DNA of 64,000 nucleotides. Source: Promicromonospora sp. AC04 (GTDB lineage Bacteria > Actinomycetota > Actinomycetes > Actinomycetales > Cellulomonadaceae). Where the stretch lies: positions 270,714-334,713 of the forward strand of contig NZ_QBUG01000009.1 of the NCBI RefSeq assembly GCF_003058225.1, read 5' to 3'. Within the stretch, counting starts at the first letter, position 1; every line of letters begins with the position of its first letter. The position numbers and the translations under genes are program-made. A model generated the notes under the pieces. The model ran no database searches. It was given only the letters and a program-made list of their open reading frames with translations, and had not been told where the DNA came from. Below are positions 1 through 9,463 of the stretch, in pieces.

Positions 1-113
1 CCGACATGGACGCGCGGATCGCCCAGCTCACCCAGCTCGCCGCGCTGCGCGACCAGGGCGTGCTCAGCGCGGACGAGTTCGAGAAGCAGAAGGCGCAGAT
101 CCTCGCCGGCTGA
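1..113 (+). CDS. SHOCT-domain protein, C-terminal end (partial)
   Basis: Only the last 36 residues are in the window, in the frame starting at base 3 and ending at a TGA at 111-113. They read as a SHOCT (short C-terminal) domain: an amphipathic helix, then LAALRDQGVLSADEFEKQK and a final short helix ending in AG. SHOCT modules sit at the C-terminus of many small actinobacterial membrane or PH-domain proteins and are thought to mediate oligomerisation. What precedes it lies outside the window, so the function of the whole protein cannot be stated. Confidence 0.75.
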   Translation, partial: DMDARIAQLTQLAALRDQGVLSADEFEKQKAQILAG

Positions 114-149
114 CAGAACCGGCACGACGAGAGGCGCTTGCGGCCCGCG

Positions 150-917
150 TCACCGGGCGCCGAGCCGTCGGCTGACCTCCCGCGCCGCCCGGGTCGCCTG
201 TTCCGCGAGCCCGACCCGCGCGTCGTCGTCGTACGCGTCGGAGCGGAACGTCACCGCCAGCCCCGCCACGGGCCGCCCCGTGTGGTCCACGACGGCGGCG
301 GCCACCGACGCGAAGCCTGCGGTGACCTCGCCGTCCTCCACCGCGAAGCCCCGGGCCCGGGCCGAGCGCAGCACCACCCGCAGCTCCCGGAGCGTGCGCG
401 GGCCGGAGCCGGTGAGGTCGGTGAAGGATCCCGGCGTCGGGTACAGGGCGCGCACCTGCGCCGGGGGCAGCAGCGCGAGCACGGCCCGCCCGCTGGCGGT
501 GAGGTGGCTCGGGAGGTGGACGTCGACGTCGGTCACCAGGGGCGGGCGACCCGCCGCACGCTGCTCCACCAGGTACAGGACCTCCCGGCCGTTGAGCACC
601 GCGAGGTGCCCGTTCTCGCCAGCGGTCTCCACCAGGCGGGCAACCACCGGGGCGGCCAGCCGGGTGAGCGGCGCCTGCCGCGTGTACGCGCTGCCCAGGC
701 CGAGGGCGGCCAGGCCCAGGCCGTAGCGGCGCTCGTCGGGGAAGTGCCGCACGAACCCCTCGTCGCGCAGCACCGACAGCAGGTGATAGACGGTGGAACG
801 CGGCACCCCGATGCCGTGCGCGATGGCGCCCGCCGGCACCGGCCCCGGCTGCGCCGCGATGAACGTGAGCAGCCGGGCGGTTGTGCGGGCCGCGGGAACG
901 GCGCTGCTGCCGGCCAC
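150..917 (-). CDS. IclR-family regulator, probable hut regulator
   Basis: 255 aa, the usual size for the family. Residues 1-70 form the winged HTH (RTTARLLTFIAAQPGPV, then GVPRSTVYHLLSVLRDEGFV). The rest is the IclR effector domain with the signature ASGRAVLALLPPAQV and a C-terminal GLAVTFRSDAYDDD segment. It is divergent from hutH, with an 89-bp spacer holding a palindrome, so local control of the histidine-utilisation operon, perhaps with urocanate or histidine as ligand, is a positional inference. Start is the ATG at 917; no alternative fits the domain better. Confidence 0.85.
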   Translation of the reverse strand: MAGSSAVPAARTTARLLTFIAAQPGPVPAGAIAHGIGVPRSTVYHLLSVLRDEGFVRHFPDERRYGLGLAALGLGSAYTRQAPLTRLAAPVVARLVETAGENGHLAVLNGREVLYLVEQRAAGRPPLVTDVDVHLPSHLTASGRAVLALLPPAQVRALYPTPGSFTDLTGSGPRTLRELRVVLRSARARGFAVEDGEVTAGFASVAAAVVDHTGRPVAGLAVTFRSDAYDDDARVGLAEQATRAAREVSRRLGAR

Positions 918-936
918 TGTTTCCTCCCCGTGAACT

Positions 937-952
937 GTCTGGTATCCCAGAC
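937..952. promoter_or_regulatory. Candidate IclR operator between regulator and hutH
   Basis: GTCTGGtatcCCAGAC is a perfect 6-bp inverted repeat with a 4-base spacer, placed about 20 bp upstream of the regulator start and 55 bp upstream of hutH. IclR proteins commonly bind short palindromes in the spacer of divergent targets. The assignment is inferred from position and symmetry only. Confidence 0.5.
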
Positions 953-1006
953 TCTATCGCCGCTCCCGGCCGCGCGACGGGGCCCGCGGCGAGGTTCGAT
1001 GAGCGC

Positions 1007-2620
1007 ATGAGCACCCTGCACGAAGCGGGAACGACGCCGCCCACCCCCGCGGCCGACCCTGACCTGCCCCGGCACGTCGTCCTCGACGGCACGCCGCTGA
1101 CCGTCGAACAGGTGGTCGCGATCGCCCGCCACGGCGCGACGGTCGAGATCCACGAGACGGCACTGGCCCGGATGGCGACCAGCCGCGCCGTCATCGAGGC
1201 CCTCGCCCACGACACCGTGCCGCACTACGGCGTCTCCACCGGGTTCGGGGCGCTCGCCCGCCGCCACATCCCCGCCGAGATGCGGGCCCAGCTCCAGCTC
1301 AGCCTCGTGCGCTCGCACGCCGCCGGGTCCGGGCCCGAGGTCGAGACCGAGGTGGTGCGGGCTTTGCAGCTCCTGCGCCTCGCGACCCTCGTCACCGGCC
1401 ACACCGGCGCCCGCCCTGTGCTGGCGCAGACCTACGCAGCGATGCTCGACGCCGGCATCACACCGGTCGTGTACGAGTACGGGTCGCTCGGCTGCTCGGG
1501 CGACCTCGCGCCGCTCGCGCACGTCGCGCTCGCCGCCATGGGTGAGGGGCAGGTGCACGACGCCGACGGCGGGCTGGTCGACGCCGCCCAGGCCCTCGCC
1601 GACGCCGGGATCGCTCCCGTCGTCCTGGCCGAGAAGGAGGGGCTCGCCCTCATCAACGGCACCGACGGCATGCTCGGCATGCTCTGCCTCGCGATCCACG
1701 ACCTGCGGCGCCTGCTCACCACCGCCGACGTCGCCGCGTCGCTCAGCGTCGAGGCCCTGCTCGGTTCGGACGCGCCGTTCGCCGAGGACCTGATCGGCAT
1801 GCGCCCGCACCCGGGCCAGGCGGCGTCGGCGTCGAACATGCGCCGGATCCTGGCGGGCTCGCCCATCATGGCGAGCCACCGCGAGCTGGACGACGCCGGA
1901 AACCCCGCGTGCACCCGCGTGCAGGACGCCTACTCGCTGCGCTGCGCCCCCCAGGTGCACGGCGCCGCCCGCGACACGCTGGACCACGCCGCCACCGTGG
2001 CGGGCCGGGAGCTGGCCTCCGCGATCGACAACCCGGTGGTGACCGCCGACGGGCGCGTGGAGTCCAACGGCAACTTCCACGGGGCGCCGGTCGCGTACGT
2101 GCTGGACTTCCTCGCCATCGCTGCCGCCGACCTGGCCAGCATGAGCGAGCGGCGCACCGACCGGTTCCTCGACGTCTCCCGCTCCGAGGGCCTGCCCGCG
2201 TTCCTGGCGCACGACCCCGGCGTCGACTCGGGCCACATGATCGCCCAGTACACGGCCGCCGGGATCGTCTCCGAGATGAAGCGCCTGGCCGCGCCCGCGA
2301 GCGTGGACTCGATCCCGAGCTCCGCCATGCAGGAGGACCACGTGTCCATGGGCTGGGCCGGGGCGCGCAAGCTCCGCCGGTCCGTGGACGGGCTCACGCG
2401 CGTCCTCGCCATCGAGGTGCTCACGGCCACGCGGGCCCTCGACTTCCGCGCGGAGGCCCCCGCGGCGGGCACGGGCGCTGTGTACGACGCCGTCCGCGCC
2501 GTTGTGCCCGGACCCGGACCGGACCGCTACCTCGCCCCGGAGATCGAGCACGTGGTGCAGCTCGTGGCGACCGGCCAGATCGAGACGGCCGCCTCCGCCG
2601 CCGTCGGACACCTCGACTGA
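1007..2620 (+). CDS. hutH: Histidine ammonia-lyase
   Basis: 537 aa. Converts L-histidine to trans-urocanate and ammonia, the first step of histidine catabolism, in the cytoplasm. The N-terminal [10 protein letters not shown] segment and the lyase signature [15 protein letters not shown] are clear; the MIO cofactor would form from the tripeptide in that signature. Here it reads Cys-Ser-Gly rather than the commoner Ala-Ser-Gly. Further conserved segments are [21 protein letters not shown] and [13 protein letters not shown]. The frame is open upstream to 881, but homology begins just after the ATG at 1007, which follows a weak GAGG. First gene of a five-gene hut operon; hutU follows after 38 bp. 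Confidence 0.95.
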   Translation: MSTLHEAGTTPPTPAADPDLPRHVVLDGTPLTVEQVVAIARHGATVEIHETALARMATSRAVIEALAHDTVPHYGVSTGFGALARRHIPAEMRAQLQLSLVRSHAAGSGPEVETEVVRALQLLRLATLVTGHTGARPVLAQTYAAMLDAGITPVVYEYGSLGCSGDLAPLAHVALAAMGEGQVHDADGGLVDAAQALADAGIAPVVLAEKEGLALINGTDGMLGMLCLAIHDLRRLLTTADVAASLSVEALLGSDAPFAEDLIGMRPHPGQAASASNMRRILAGSPIMASHRELDDAGNPACTRVQDAYSLRCAPQVHGAARDTLDHAATVAGRELASAIDNPVVTADGRVESNGNFHGAPVAYVLDFLAIAAADLASMSERRTDRFLDVSRSEGLPAFLAHDPGVDSGHMIAQYTAAGIVSEMKRLAAPASVDSIPSSAMQEDHVSMGWAGARKLRRSVDGLTRVLAIEVLTATRALDFRAEAPAAGTGAVYDAVRAVVPGPGPDRYLAPEIEHVVQLVATGQIETAASAAVGHLD

Positions 2621-2658
2621 ACCTGACCGAACCCGTACCCCTGACTGGAGACGCAACC

Positions 2659-4335
2659 ATGAACCAGCCGTACGACCGGGGCACCCCCGTCGCCGTCCGC
2701 GCCCCGCGCGGCACCACCCTGACCGCCCGCAGCTGGCAGACCGAGGCCCCGCTGCGCATGCTCATGAACAACCTCGACCCCGAGGTGGCCGAACGGCCCG
2801 ACGACCTGGTCGTCTACGGCGGCACCGGCCGGGCCGCGCGGGACTGGCCGAGCTACCACGCGATCGTCCGCTCGCTGACGGACCTGCGCGAGGACGAGAC
2901 GCTGATGGTGCAGTCGGGCCGCCCGGTGGGCGTGCTGCGGACGCACGAGTGGGCGCCGCGCGTGCTGATCGCGAACTCGAACCTCGTGGGGGACTGGGCG
3001 AACTGGCCGGAGTTCCGCCGCCTGGAGCAGCTCGGTCTGACCATGTACGGGCAGATGACTGCCGGGTCGTGGATCTACATCGGCTCGCAGGGGATCCTGC
3101 AGGGCACGTACGAGACGCTGGCGGCGGTGGCGGTCAAGCGGTTCGGCGGCACCCTCGCCGGGACGCTCACCCTGACCGGCGGCTGCGGCGGCATGGGCGG
3201 CGCGCAGCCGCTGGCCGTCACCCTGAACGGGGGCGTGTGCCTGGTGGTCGACGTCGACCCCGCCCGCCTGCACCGGCGCGTCGAGACGCGCTACCTGGAC
3301 GTGGTCGCGTCGTCGCTGGACGAGGGGGTCTCGCTGGCCCTCGCGGCGAAGAAGGAGCGCCGGGCGCTGTCGGTGGGCGTGGTCGGCAACTCGGCCGACG
3401 TCGTGCCGGAGCTGCTGCGCCGCGGGGTCGAGATCGACATCGTCACGGACCAGACCTCCGCGCACGACCCGCTGTCGTACCTGCCGTCTGGCGTCGCGCT
3501 GGAGGACTGGGCCGACCTCGCGGAGAAGGATCCGGAAGGGTTCACGGACCGGGCGCGGGAGTCGATGGCCCGGCACGTCGAGGGCATGGTCGGCTACCAG
3601 GACGCGGGCGCCGAGGTGTTCGACTACGGCAACTCGATCCGCGACGAGGCCCGCCTCGGCGGGTACGGCCGGGCGTTCGACTTCCCGGGGTTTGTGCCCG
3701 CCTACATCCGCCCGCTGTTCGCGGAGGGCAAGGGGCCGTTCCGCTGGGCCGCGCTGTCCGGGGACCCGGCCGACATCGCCGTGACCGACAAGGCCGTGCT
3801 CGACCTCTTCCCCGACAACGACCACCTGGGCCGCTGGATCCGCGCCGCCCAGGACCGGGTCGCGTTCCAGGGGCTGCCCGCCCGCATCTGCTGGCTCGGG
3901 CACGGGGAGCGGGACGTCGCCGGACTGCGGTTCAACGAGCTCGTCGCGTCCGGGGAGATCTCCGCGCCGCTCGCCATCGGGCGCGACCACCTGGACTCCG
4001 GGTCCGTGGCCTCCCCGTACCGGGAGACGGAGTCGATGGCGGACGGCTCGGACGCGATCGCCGACTGGCCGCTGCTGAACGCCCTGATGAACACCGCCTC
4101 CGGCGCCACGTGGGTCTCGATCCACCACGGCGGCGGCGTCGGCATGGGGCGGTCGCTCCACTCGGGGCAGGTGTCCGTGGCGGACGGGACGCCGCTGGCC
4201 GCCGAGAAGCTCGCGCGGGTCCTCGCCAACGACCCCGCGACCGGCGTGCTCCGGCACGTCGATGCCGGGTACGACGACGCCGTCAAGGCCGCCGAGCGCG
4301 GCGGGCTGCGCGTGCCGATGCGGGAGACGCCGTGA
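2659..4335 (+). CDS. hutU: Urocanate hydratase
   Basis: 558 aa, the typical urocanase length. Hydrates urocanate to 4-imidazolone-5-propionate using tightly bound NAD+. The Gly-rich NAD-binding segment [19 protein letters not shown] is near residue 175, and the conserved active-site Cys lies in [12 protein letters not shown]. The ending region has [19 protein letters not shown]. The ATG at 2659 is preceded by GGAG at a suitable distance. The stop codon overlaps the GTG of the next gene (GTGA), indicating translational coupling within the hut operon. Confidence 0.95.
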   Translation: MNQPYDRGTPVAVRAPRGTTLTARSWQTEAPLRMLMNNLDPEVAERPDDLVVYGGTGRAARDWPSYHAIVRSLTDLREDETLMVQSGRPVGVLRTHEWAPRVLIANSNLVGDWANWPEFRRLEQLGLTMYGQMTAGSWIYIGSQGILQGTYETLAAVAVKRFGGTLAGTLTLTGGCGGMGGAQPLAVTLNGGVCLVVDVDPARLHRRVETRYLDVVASSLDEGVSLALAAKKERRALSVGVVGNSADVVPELLRRGVEIDIVTDQTSAHDPLSYLPSGVALEDWADLAEKDPEGFTDRARESMARHVEGMVGYQDAGAEVFDYGNSIRDEARLGGYGRAFDFPGFVPAYIRPLFAEGKGPFRWAALSGDPADIAVTDKAVLDLFPDNDHLGRWIRAAQDRVAFQGLPARICWLGHGERDVAGLRFNELVASGEISAPLAIGRDHLDSGSVASPYRETESMADGSDAIADWPLLNALMNTASGATWVSIHHGGGVGMGRSLHSGQVSVADGTPLAAEKLARVLANDPATGVLRHVDAGYDDAVKAAERGGLRVPMRETP

Positions 4336-5843
4336 CCGGATCCGGCTCCGGGGGCGCGTTCGCCGGGCTGCCGGTGGCGGCGTCCGGCGGAGCTGCGTCG
4401 GGGCCCGACGGGACGACGGCGGTGGGGCGGCTGCTGGAGGCGATCGCCGACGTCGGGCGGGCGCCGTCGGGCGGGTACGAGCGGTTCGCCTGGACCGCGC
4501 ACGACCTGACGCTGCGCGAGTGGTTCGCCGCCGAGGCGGCCGCGCGCGGCCTGTCCCTCGTGGTGGATCGCGCCGGGAACCAGTGGGCGTGGTGGGGCGA
4601 CCCCGACGCCGACGGGCCCGGCGTCGTGACCGGCAGTCACCTCGACTCGGTGCCCGGCGGCGGCGCGTTCGACGGCCCGCTCGGAGTGGCGAGCGCGTTC
4701 GCGGCGCTCGACGCGCTGCGGGCGGCCGGCGTCGCGCCCGTGCGTCCGCTGGGGATCGTGAACTTCTCCGACGAGGAGGGCGCCCGGTTCGGGCTCGCCT
4801 GCCTCGGCTCGCGGGCGGTCACCGGCACCGTGGGCGCCGACCGGCTGCTCGCGCTGCGCGACGGAGCCGGGGACAGCCTCGCGGACGTGCTGGCCCGGGT
4901 CGGTCGCGGGGGCTCGGCGGCCTCGACCGGCGGTGGCTCGACCAGCGGTATCGCCGGGGGCGTGCGGCTAGAGCACTACGGCCGCGACCCCGAGGCCCTC
5001 GCGCGGGTCGGCGTCTTCGTCGAGCTGCACGTGGAACAGGGCCGCTACCTCGCCGACCTGCCGTCGGACGAGGCGGCGCCGGTCGCGGTCGGCGCCGCGA
5101 TCTGGCCGCACGGCCGGTGGCGCGTCGACCTCGCGGGCGAGGCCAACCATGCGGGCACGACGCCGCTGGCCCACCGCCACGACCCGATGCTCGACCTCGC
5201 GCGGCTGATCACCGACGTCCGCGCGGCCGCCGAGCACGCAGGGGCGCTCGCGACGCTGGCCAAGGTCCAGGTAGAGCCGAACGGCGTCAACGCCATCCCG
5301 TCCCGCGTCCGCGCCTGGATCGACGCCCGAGCGGAGTCTGAGGATGCGGTCCGGACGGTCCTGGCTGACCTGGCCGGACCGCCCGATGTGTCGAACGTAG
5401 GGTTGGTCGCCGGAACAGGCCCCATAGAGCGACCGAGCCTACGTTCGGCGACTGTAGGGCGACCGAGCCTACGTTCGGCGGGATCCGGCGGCCCCGCCGG
5501 CGGCGGGCCGGCTAAGTGGCAGCCCGTAGAGGAGTCCTGGACGCCCGCCACCGTGTTCGACCCGGCGCTCGCCGCACGGCTCGCCGACGTCGTCGGGCGG
5601 CCGGGCTCCAGCCTGCCCGCGCCGGTGATCGGCACGGGCGCCGGGCACGACGCCGGGACCTTCGCCGCCGCCGGCGTGCCCACCGCGATGCTGTTCGTGC
5701 GCAACCCGACGGGGATCTCCCACTCCCCGGCGGAGCTCGCGGAGGAGGCCGACTGCGATGCCGGGGTCCGCGCCCTGACCGCCGTCCTGGCCGATCTGCT
5801 CACCGAGCCGACCGCCCCGTCCTCACCCATTCTCGAACGATGA
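4332..5843 (+). CDS. M20 amidohydrolase (allantoate amidohydrolase / carbamoylase family), hut-associated
   Basis: 503 aa from a GTG overlapping the hutU stop. Metal-site motifs of the M20 carbamoylase group are visible: [53 protein letters not shown] and the C-terminal [11 protein letters not shown] / [12 protein letters not shown]. Family members hydrolyse N-carbamoyl or ureido amino acids. In actinobacterial hut clusters this enzyme occupies the HutG slot beside HutF, so hydrolysis of N-formyl-L-glutamate to glutamate and formate is the likely role (inference). The protein carries an extra Ser/Arg/Gly-rich insertion at about residues 353-390, between lid and catalytic domains, encoded by an inserted palindromic repeat. 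A second Gly/Ser loop ([14 protein letters not shown]) lies near residue 195. Confidence 0.85.
   Translation: MTGSGSGGAFAGLPVAASGGAASGPDGTTAVGRLLEAIADVGRAPSGGYERFAWTAHDLTLREWFAAEAAARGLSLVVDRAGNQWAWWGDPDADGPGVVTGSHLDSVPGGGAFDGPLGVASAFAALDALRAAGVAPVRPLGIVNFSDEEGARFGLACLGSRAVTGTVGADRLLALRDGAGDSLADVLARVGRGGSAASTGGGSTSGIAGGVRLEHYGRDPEALARVGVFVELHVEQGRYLADLPSDEAAPVAVGAAIWPHGRWRVDLAGEANHAGTTPLAHRHDPMLDLARLITDVRAAAEHAGALATLAKVQVEPNGVNAIPSRVRAWIDARAESEDAVRTVLADLAGPPDVSNVGLVAGTGPIERPSLRSATVGRPSLRSAGSGGPAGGGPAKWQPVEESWTPATVFDPALAARLADVVGRPGSSLPAPVIGTGAGHDAGTFAAAGVPTAMLFVRNPTGISHSPAELAEEADCDAGVRALTAVLADLLTEPTAPSSPILER
5390..5480. repeat. Palindromic repeat embedded in the M20 hydrolase gene
   Basis: Left arm 5390-5410 (GTCGAACGTAGGG...GGTCGC) pairs with 5429-5449 (GCGACCGAGCCTACG...) with 3 mismatches in 21. 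The right arm is then repeated in tandem at 5459-5479. The same family occurs in the gap at 9371-9432. It is read in frame as the peptide [20 protein letters not shown], which family members normally lack. Confidence 0.85.
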
Positions 5844-5917
5844 TGCCGTCTCCGTTGGTGCGCACGGGTCTCGTCGGTCGGGTGTCGAACCGCAAGCTGG
5901 TGCCGCGGTCCCTCGCC

Positions 5918-6069
5918 CCGAACCGCAACCTGATGTGGCATCGGCCCCACCGAACCGCAACTAACGGGTGCACGCGTTCGTCGAACCGCAACGACACGCC
6001 GGTGCGCCGACGGACACCGGCGTGTCGTTGCGGTTCGGCAACTCGATAGAACATCAGGTTGCGGTTCGG
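5918..6069. repeat. Nested palindromes with core CGAACCGCAA
   Basis: Fills most of the 261-bp gap 5844-6104 between the M20 hydrolase and hutF. The outer arms 5918-5936 and 6051-6069 (CCGAACCGCAACCTGATGT and its complement) are perfect over 19 bp. Inside them, arms 5982-6004 and 6015-6037 are perfect over 23 bp with a 10-nt loop. Extra core copies lie near 5886, 5952 and 6074. It could fold as a multi-branched RNA within the hut transcript. A relative lies at 58884-59064. Confidence 0.9.
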
Positions 6070-6104
6070 CGGGCGAACCGCAGAACAGCGGGAAGGAGAG
6101 TCGA

Positions 6105-7676
6105 ATGAGCTTCTGGTGCGAGCGGGTATGGCTCCCCGGTGACGCCTTGGCCGGAGCGCCCGGCGGCGCAATGGCCGGAGCGCCCGGCGGCGCAATGGCC
6201 GGAGCGCCCGGCGACGTCTTGGCCGGAGCGCCGGGCGGCGCAGTGGCCGGAGCGCCGGGCGGCGCCGAGGCGGGAGCGCCGGGTGGCGTCGTCGAGTCGG
6301 TGCGGGTCGAGGTCGCCGAGGGGCGGATCGTCGGCGTCGAGCCCGGCGTGCCGGCGTCGGGCGGCGACGTGCGGCTGGGCGGGGTGGTGCTCCCCGGGTT
6401 CGCCAACGCGCACTCGCACGCGTTCCACCGCGCGCTGCGCGGGCGGACGCACGCCGACGGCGGATCGTTCTGGACCTGGCGCCAGGGCATGTACGCGCTG
6501 GCCGCGGCCCTGACCCCGGAGCGGTACGAGCGGCTCGCGCGCGCCGTCTTCGCGGAGATGGCGCTCGGCGGCACCACCGCCGTCGGCGAGTTCCACTACG
6601 TGCACCACCGCGCCGACGGGACGCCGTACCCCGCGGCCGAGGGCGGCCCGAACGCGATGGCCGAGGCCCTGCGCTCCGCCGCGCGCCACGCCGGGGTGCA
6701 CCTCACGCTGCTCGACACGTGCTATCTGCACGGCGGCCTCGGCACCACGCGCGTTGACGCCGCAGGTGTCGGCCCGGAACGTCACAAGCCGCTCGCGCCC
6801 GAGCAGGCGCGCTTCGGCGACGGCACTGTCGAGGCGTGGGCGCGCCGCGTGGACGCGCTGCGCGCCGCCTGGGCCGACGACGACCGGGTGCTCGTCGGCG
6901 CCGCCGCCCACTCGGTGCGGGCCGTCGCGCCGCCGGAGCTGGCGGCGGTGGCCCGCTGGGCGCGGGAGGCCGGCGCGCCGCTGCACGTCCACCTGTCCGA
7001 GCAGCCTGGGGAGAACGAGGCGGCGCTCGCCGCGTTCGGCGTCACCCCGACGCGGCTCCTGCACGACGCCGGAGCCCTCGGCCCAGGCACCACAGCAGTA
7101 CACGCGGTACACCTGACCGACGCCGACGTAGCGCTGCTCGGCGCCTCGGGCACGGGCGTCTGCCTCTGCCCGACGACAGAGCGCGACCTCGCCGACGGCA
7201 TCGCCCCCGGGCTCCGGCTGCTGCGGGCGGGCAGCCCGCTGTCGGTCGGCACGGACCAGCACGTGGGCGCCGACGTGCTCGCGGAGGCGCGTGGCGTCGA
7301 GGAGCACGAGCGGCTCGCGACCGGGCGGCGCGGGGCGTTCGACCCGGCGACGCTGGTCGAGCTGGCGACGTCGGCCGGGCACGCCGCGCTCGGCAGGCCT
7401 CTGGCGGGGCGGATCGCGGTGGGCGCGCCCGCCGATCTGGTCGCGGTGCGCCTCGACACGGTGCGCACGGCCGGGATCGATCCCGCGCAGGTGGTCCTGG
7501 TGGCTGGTGCGGCGGACGTGTCCGACGTCGTGGCGGGCGGCGAGATCGTGGTGCGGGGCGGTGAGCACCGGGCCGGGGACGTGGCGCGGATGCTCGCCGA
7601 GGCGATCGAGGAAACCTGGTCGGCCGCTGAATCCTTGGCTGTGGGCGCGACCGTTGCGCCCAGAACGGACTCGTAG
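6105..7676 (+). CDS. hutF: Formimidoylglutamate deiminase
   Basis: 523 aa; an amidohydrolase-superfamily enzyme that deiminates N-formimino-L-glutamate to N-formyl-L-glutamate and ammonia. The metal-ligand motif NAHSHAFHRALRGRT, the AAHSVRAV and HVHLSEQPGENEAAL segments, and STDQHVGADVLAEARGVE near the end mark HutF; about 450 aa is usual. The ATG at 6105 follows a good GGAAGGAGAG. Two oddities lengthen it: six tandem 8-residue repeats of the type AGAPGGA(M/V) at residues 15-62, and a C-terminal tail (AVGATVAPRTDS) encoded by half of a palindromic repeat. hutI follows after 45 bp. Confidence 0.93.
   Translation: MSFWCERVWLPGDALAGAPGGAMAGAPGGAMAGAPGDVLAGAPGGAVAGAPGGAEAGAPGGVVESVRVEVAEGRIVGVEPGVPASGGDVRLGGVVLPGFANAHSHAFHRALRGRTHADGGSFWTWRQGMYALAAALTPERYERLARAVFAEMALGGTTAVGEFHYVHHRADGTPYPAAEGGPNAMAEALRSAARHAGVHLTLLDTCYLHGGLGTTRVDAAGVGPERHKPLAPEQARFGDGTVEAWARRVDALRAAWADDDRVLVGAAAHSVRAVAPPELAAVARWAREAGAPLHVHLSEQPGENEAALAAFGVTPTRLLHDAGALGPGTTAVHAVHLTDADVALLGASGTGVCLCPTTERDLADGIAPGLRLLRAGSPLSVGTDQHVGADVLAEARGVEEHERLATGRRGAFDPATLVELATSAGHAALGRPLAGRIAVGAPADLVAVRLDTVRTAGIDPAQVVLVAGAADVSDVVAGGEIVVRGGEHRAGDVARMLAEAIEETWSAAESLAVGATVAPRTDS
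6147..6290 (+). repeat. Six-copy 24-bp in-frame minisatellite in hutF
   Basis: Six consecutive 24-bp units of the form NTGGCCGGAGCGCC followed by GGGCGGCGN encode a Pro/Gly/Ala linker. Copies 1 and 2 are nearly identical and copy 6 is the most diverged. It lies in the N-terminal beta-sandwich region of the enzyme, before VESVRVEVAEGRIVG. Confidence 0.95.
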
Positions 7677-7700
7677 TCGCAACGGTCGCGCCCACAACCA
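7636..7700. repeat. Long inverted repeat overlapping the hutF stop codon
   Basis: Arms 7636-7658 and 7678-7700 (GTGGGCGCGACCGTTGCG core) pair over 23 bp with one mismatch; the loop is 19 nt. The hutF stop (7674-7676) lies in the loop and the right arm ends 21 bases before the hutI start. It could act as a processing, stability or attenuation hairpin between hutF and hutI. No U-run follows, so it is not a classical terminator. Confidence 0.9.
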
Positions 7701-7721
7701 ATAACCATGAGGGAGCAGAGC

Positions 7722-9164
<1,443 letters not shown>

Positions 9165-9224
9165 ACCTGACCGCCGGTCACACCCGAGCCCGCTCGCAGA
9201 GTTCGGTCGGGGATGGGGGTGCTG

Positions 9225-9362
9225 GGCCTGAGTTCGGTCCGTTGCGGGGCTGCTCAACCTGAGTTCGGTCAGTTGCTCCGGGATCGGTCCTTCGATGGAC
9301 CGATCCTGAAGCAACTGACCGAACTCAAGAGTTGGGCCCACGCAAGCGACCGAACTCATGCC
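9225..9362. repeat. Nested palindromes with core GAGTTCGGTC
   Basis: Lies in the 299-bp gap between convergent hutI and the GH35 gene, which contains no credible gene. Inner arms 9260-9290 and 9297-9327 pair over 31 bp with 2 mismatches and a 6-nt loop. Outer arms 9225-9246 and 9341-9362 share the same core with a few mismatches. A further core copy lies at 9199-9209. The architecture matches the 5918-6069 element but the sequence family is different. Confidence 0.9.
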
Positions 9363-9370
9363 CTGGGCGG

Positions 9371-9432
9371 CGTCGAACGTAGGCCCGGTCGCCTTATGAG
9401 CCCTTATAGAGCGACTGGGCCTACGTTCGACG
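9371..9432. repeat. Palindrome of the CGAACGTAGG family
   Basis: Arms 9371-9392 and 9411-9432 pair over 22 bp with a single mismatch; the 18-nt loop contains TTATGAG and TTATAGA. It is the intergenic relative of the element inserted in the M20 hydrolase gene at 5390-5480. It lies 9 bp from the nested GAGTTCGGTC element and 31 bp from the GH35 stop codon, and could also help terminate both convergent transcripts. Confidence 0.9.
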
Positions 9433-9463
9433 GCGGGCACTGTGACCCGGGCCAGAGCCGCCC

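Noticed and set aside
2502..5843. A 1113-codon plus-strand frame that would fuse hutU sequence to the M20 hydrolase
   Set aside because: Its first part is an out-of-frame reading of hutU; the real hydrolase begins at the GTG at 4332 overlapping the hutU stop.
5918..6069. Nested palindromes considered as an integron attC site or riboswitch
   Set aside because: No integrase or GTTRRRY core is visible and the position, after one coding sequence and before another with its own RBS, gives no expression-platform pattern; treated as a repeat element of unknown nature.
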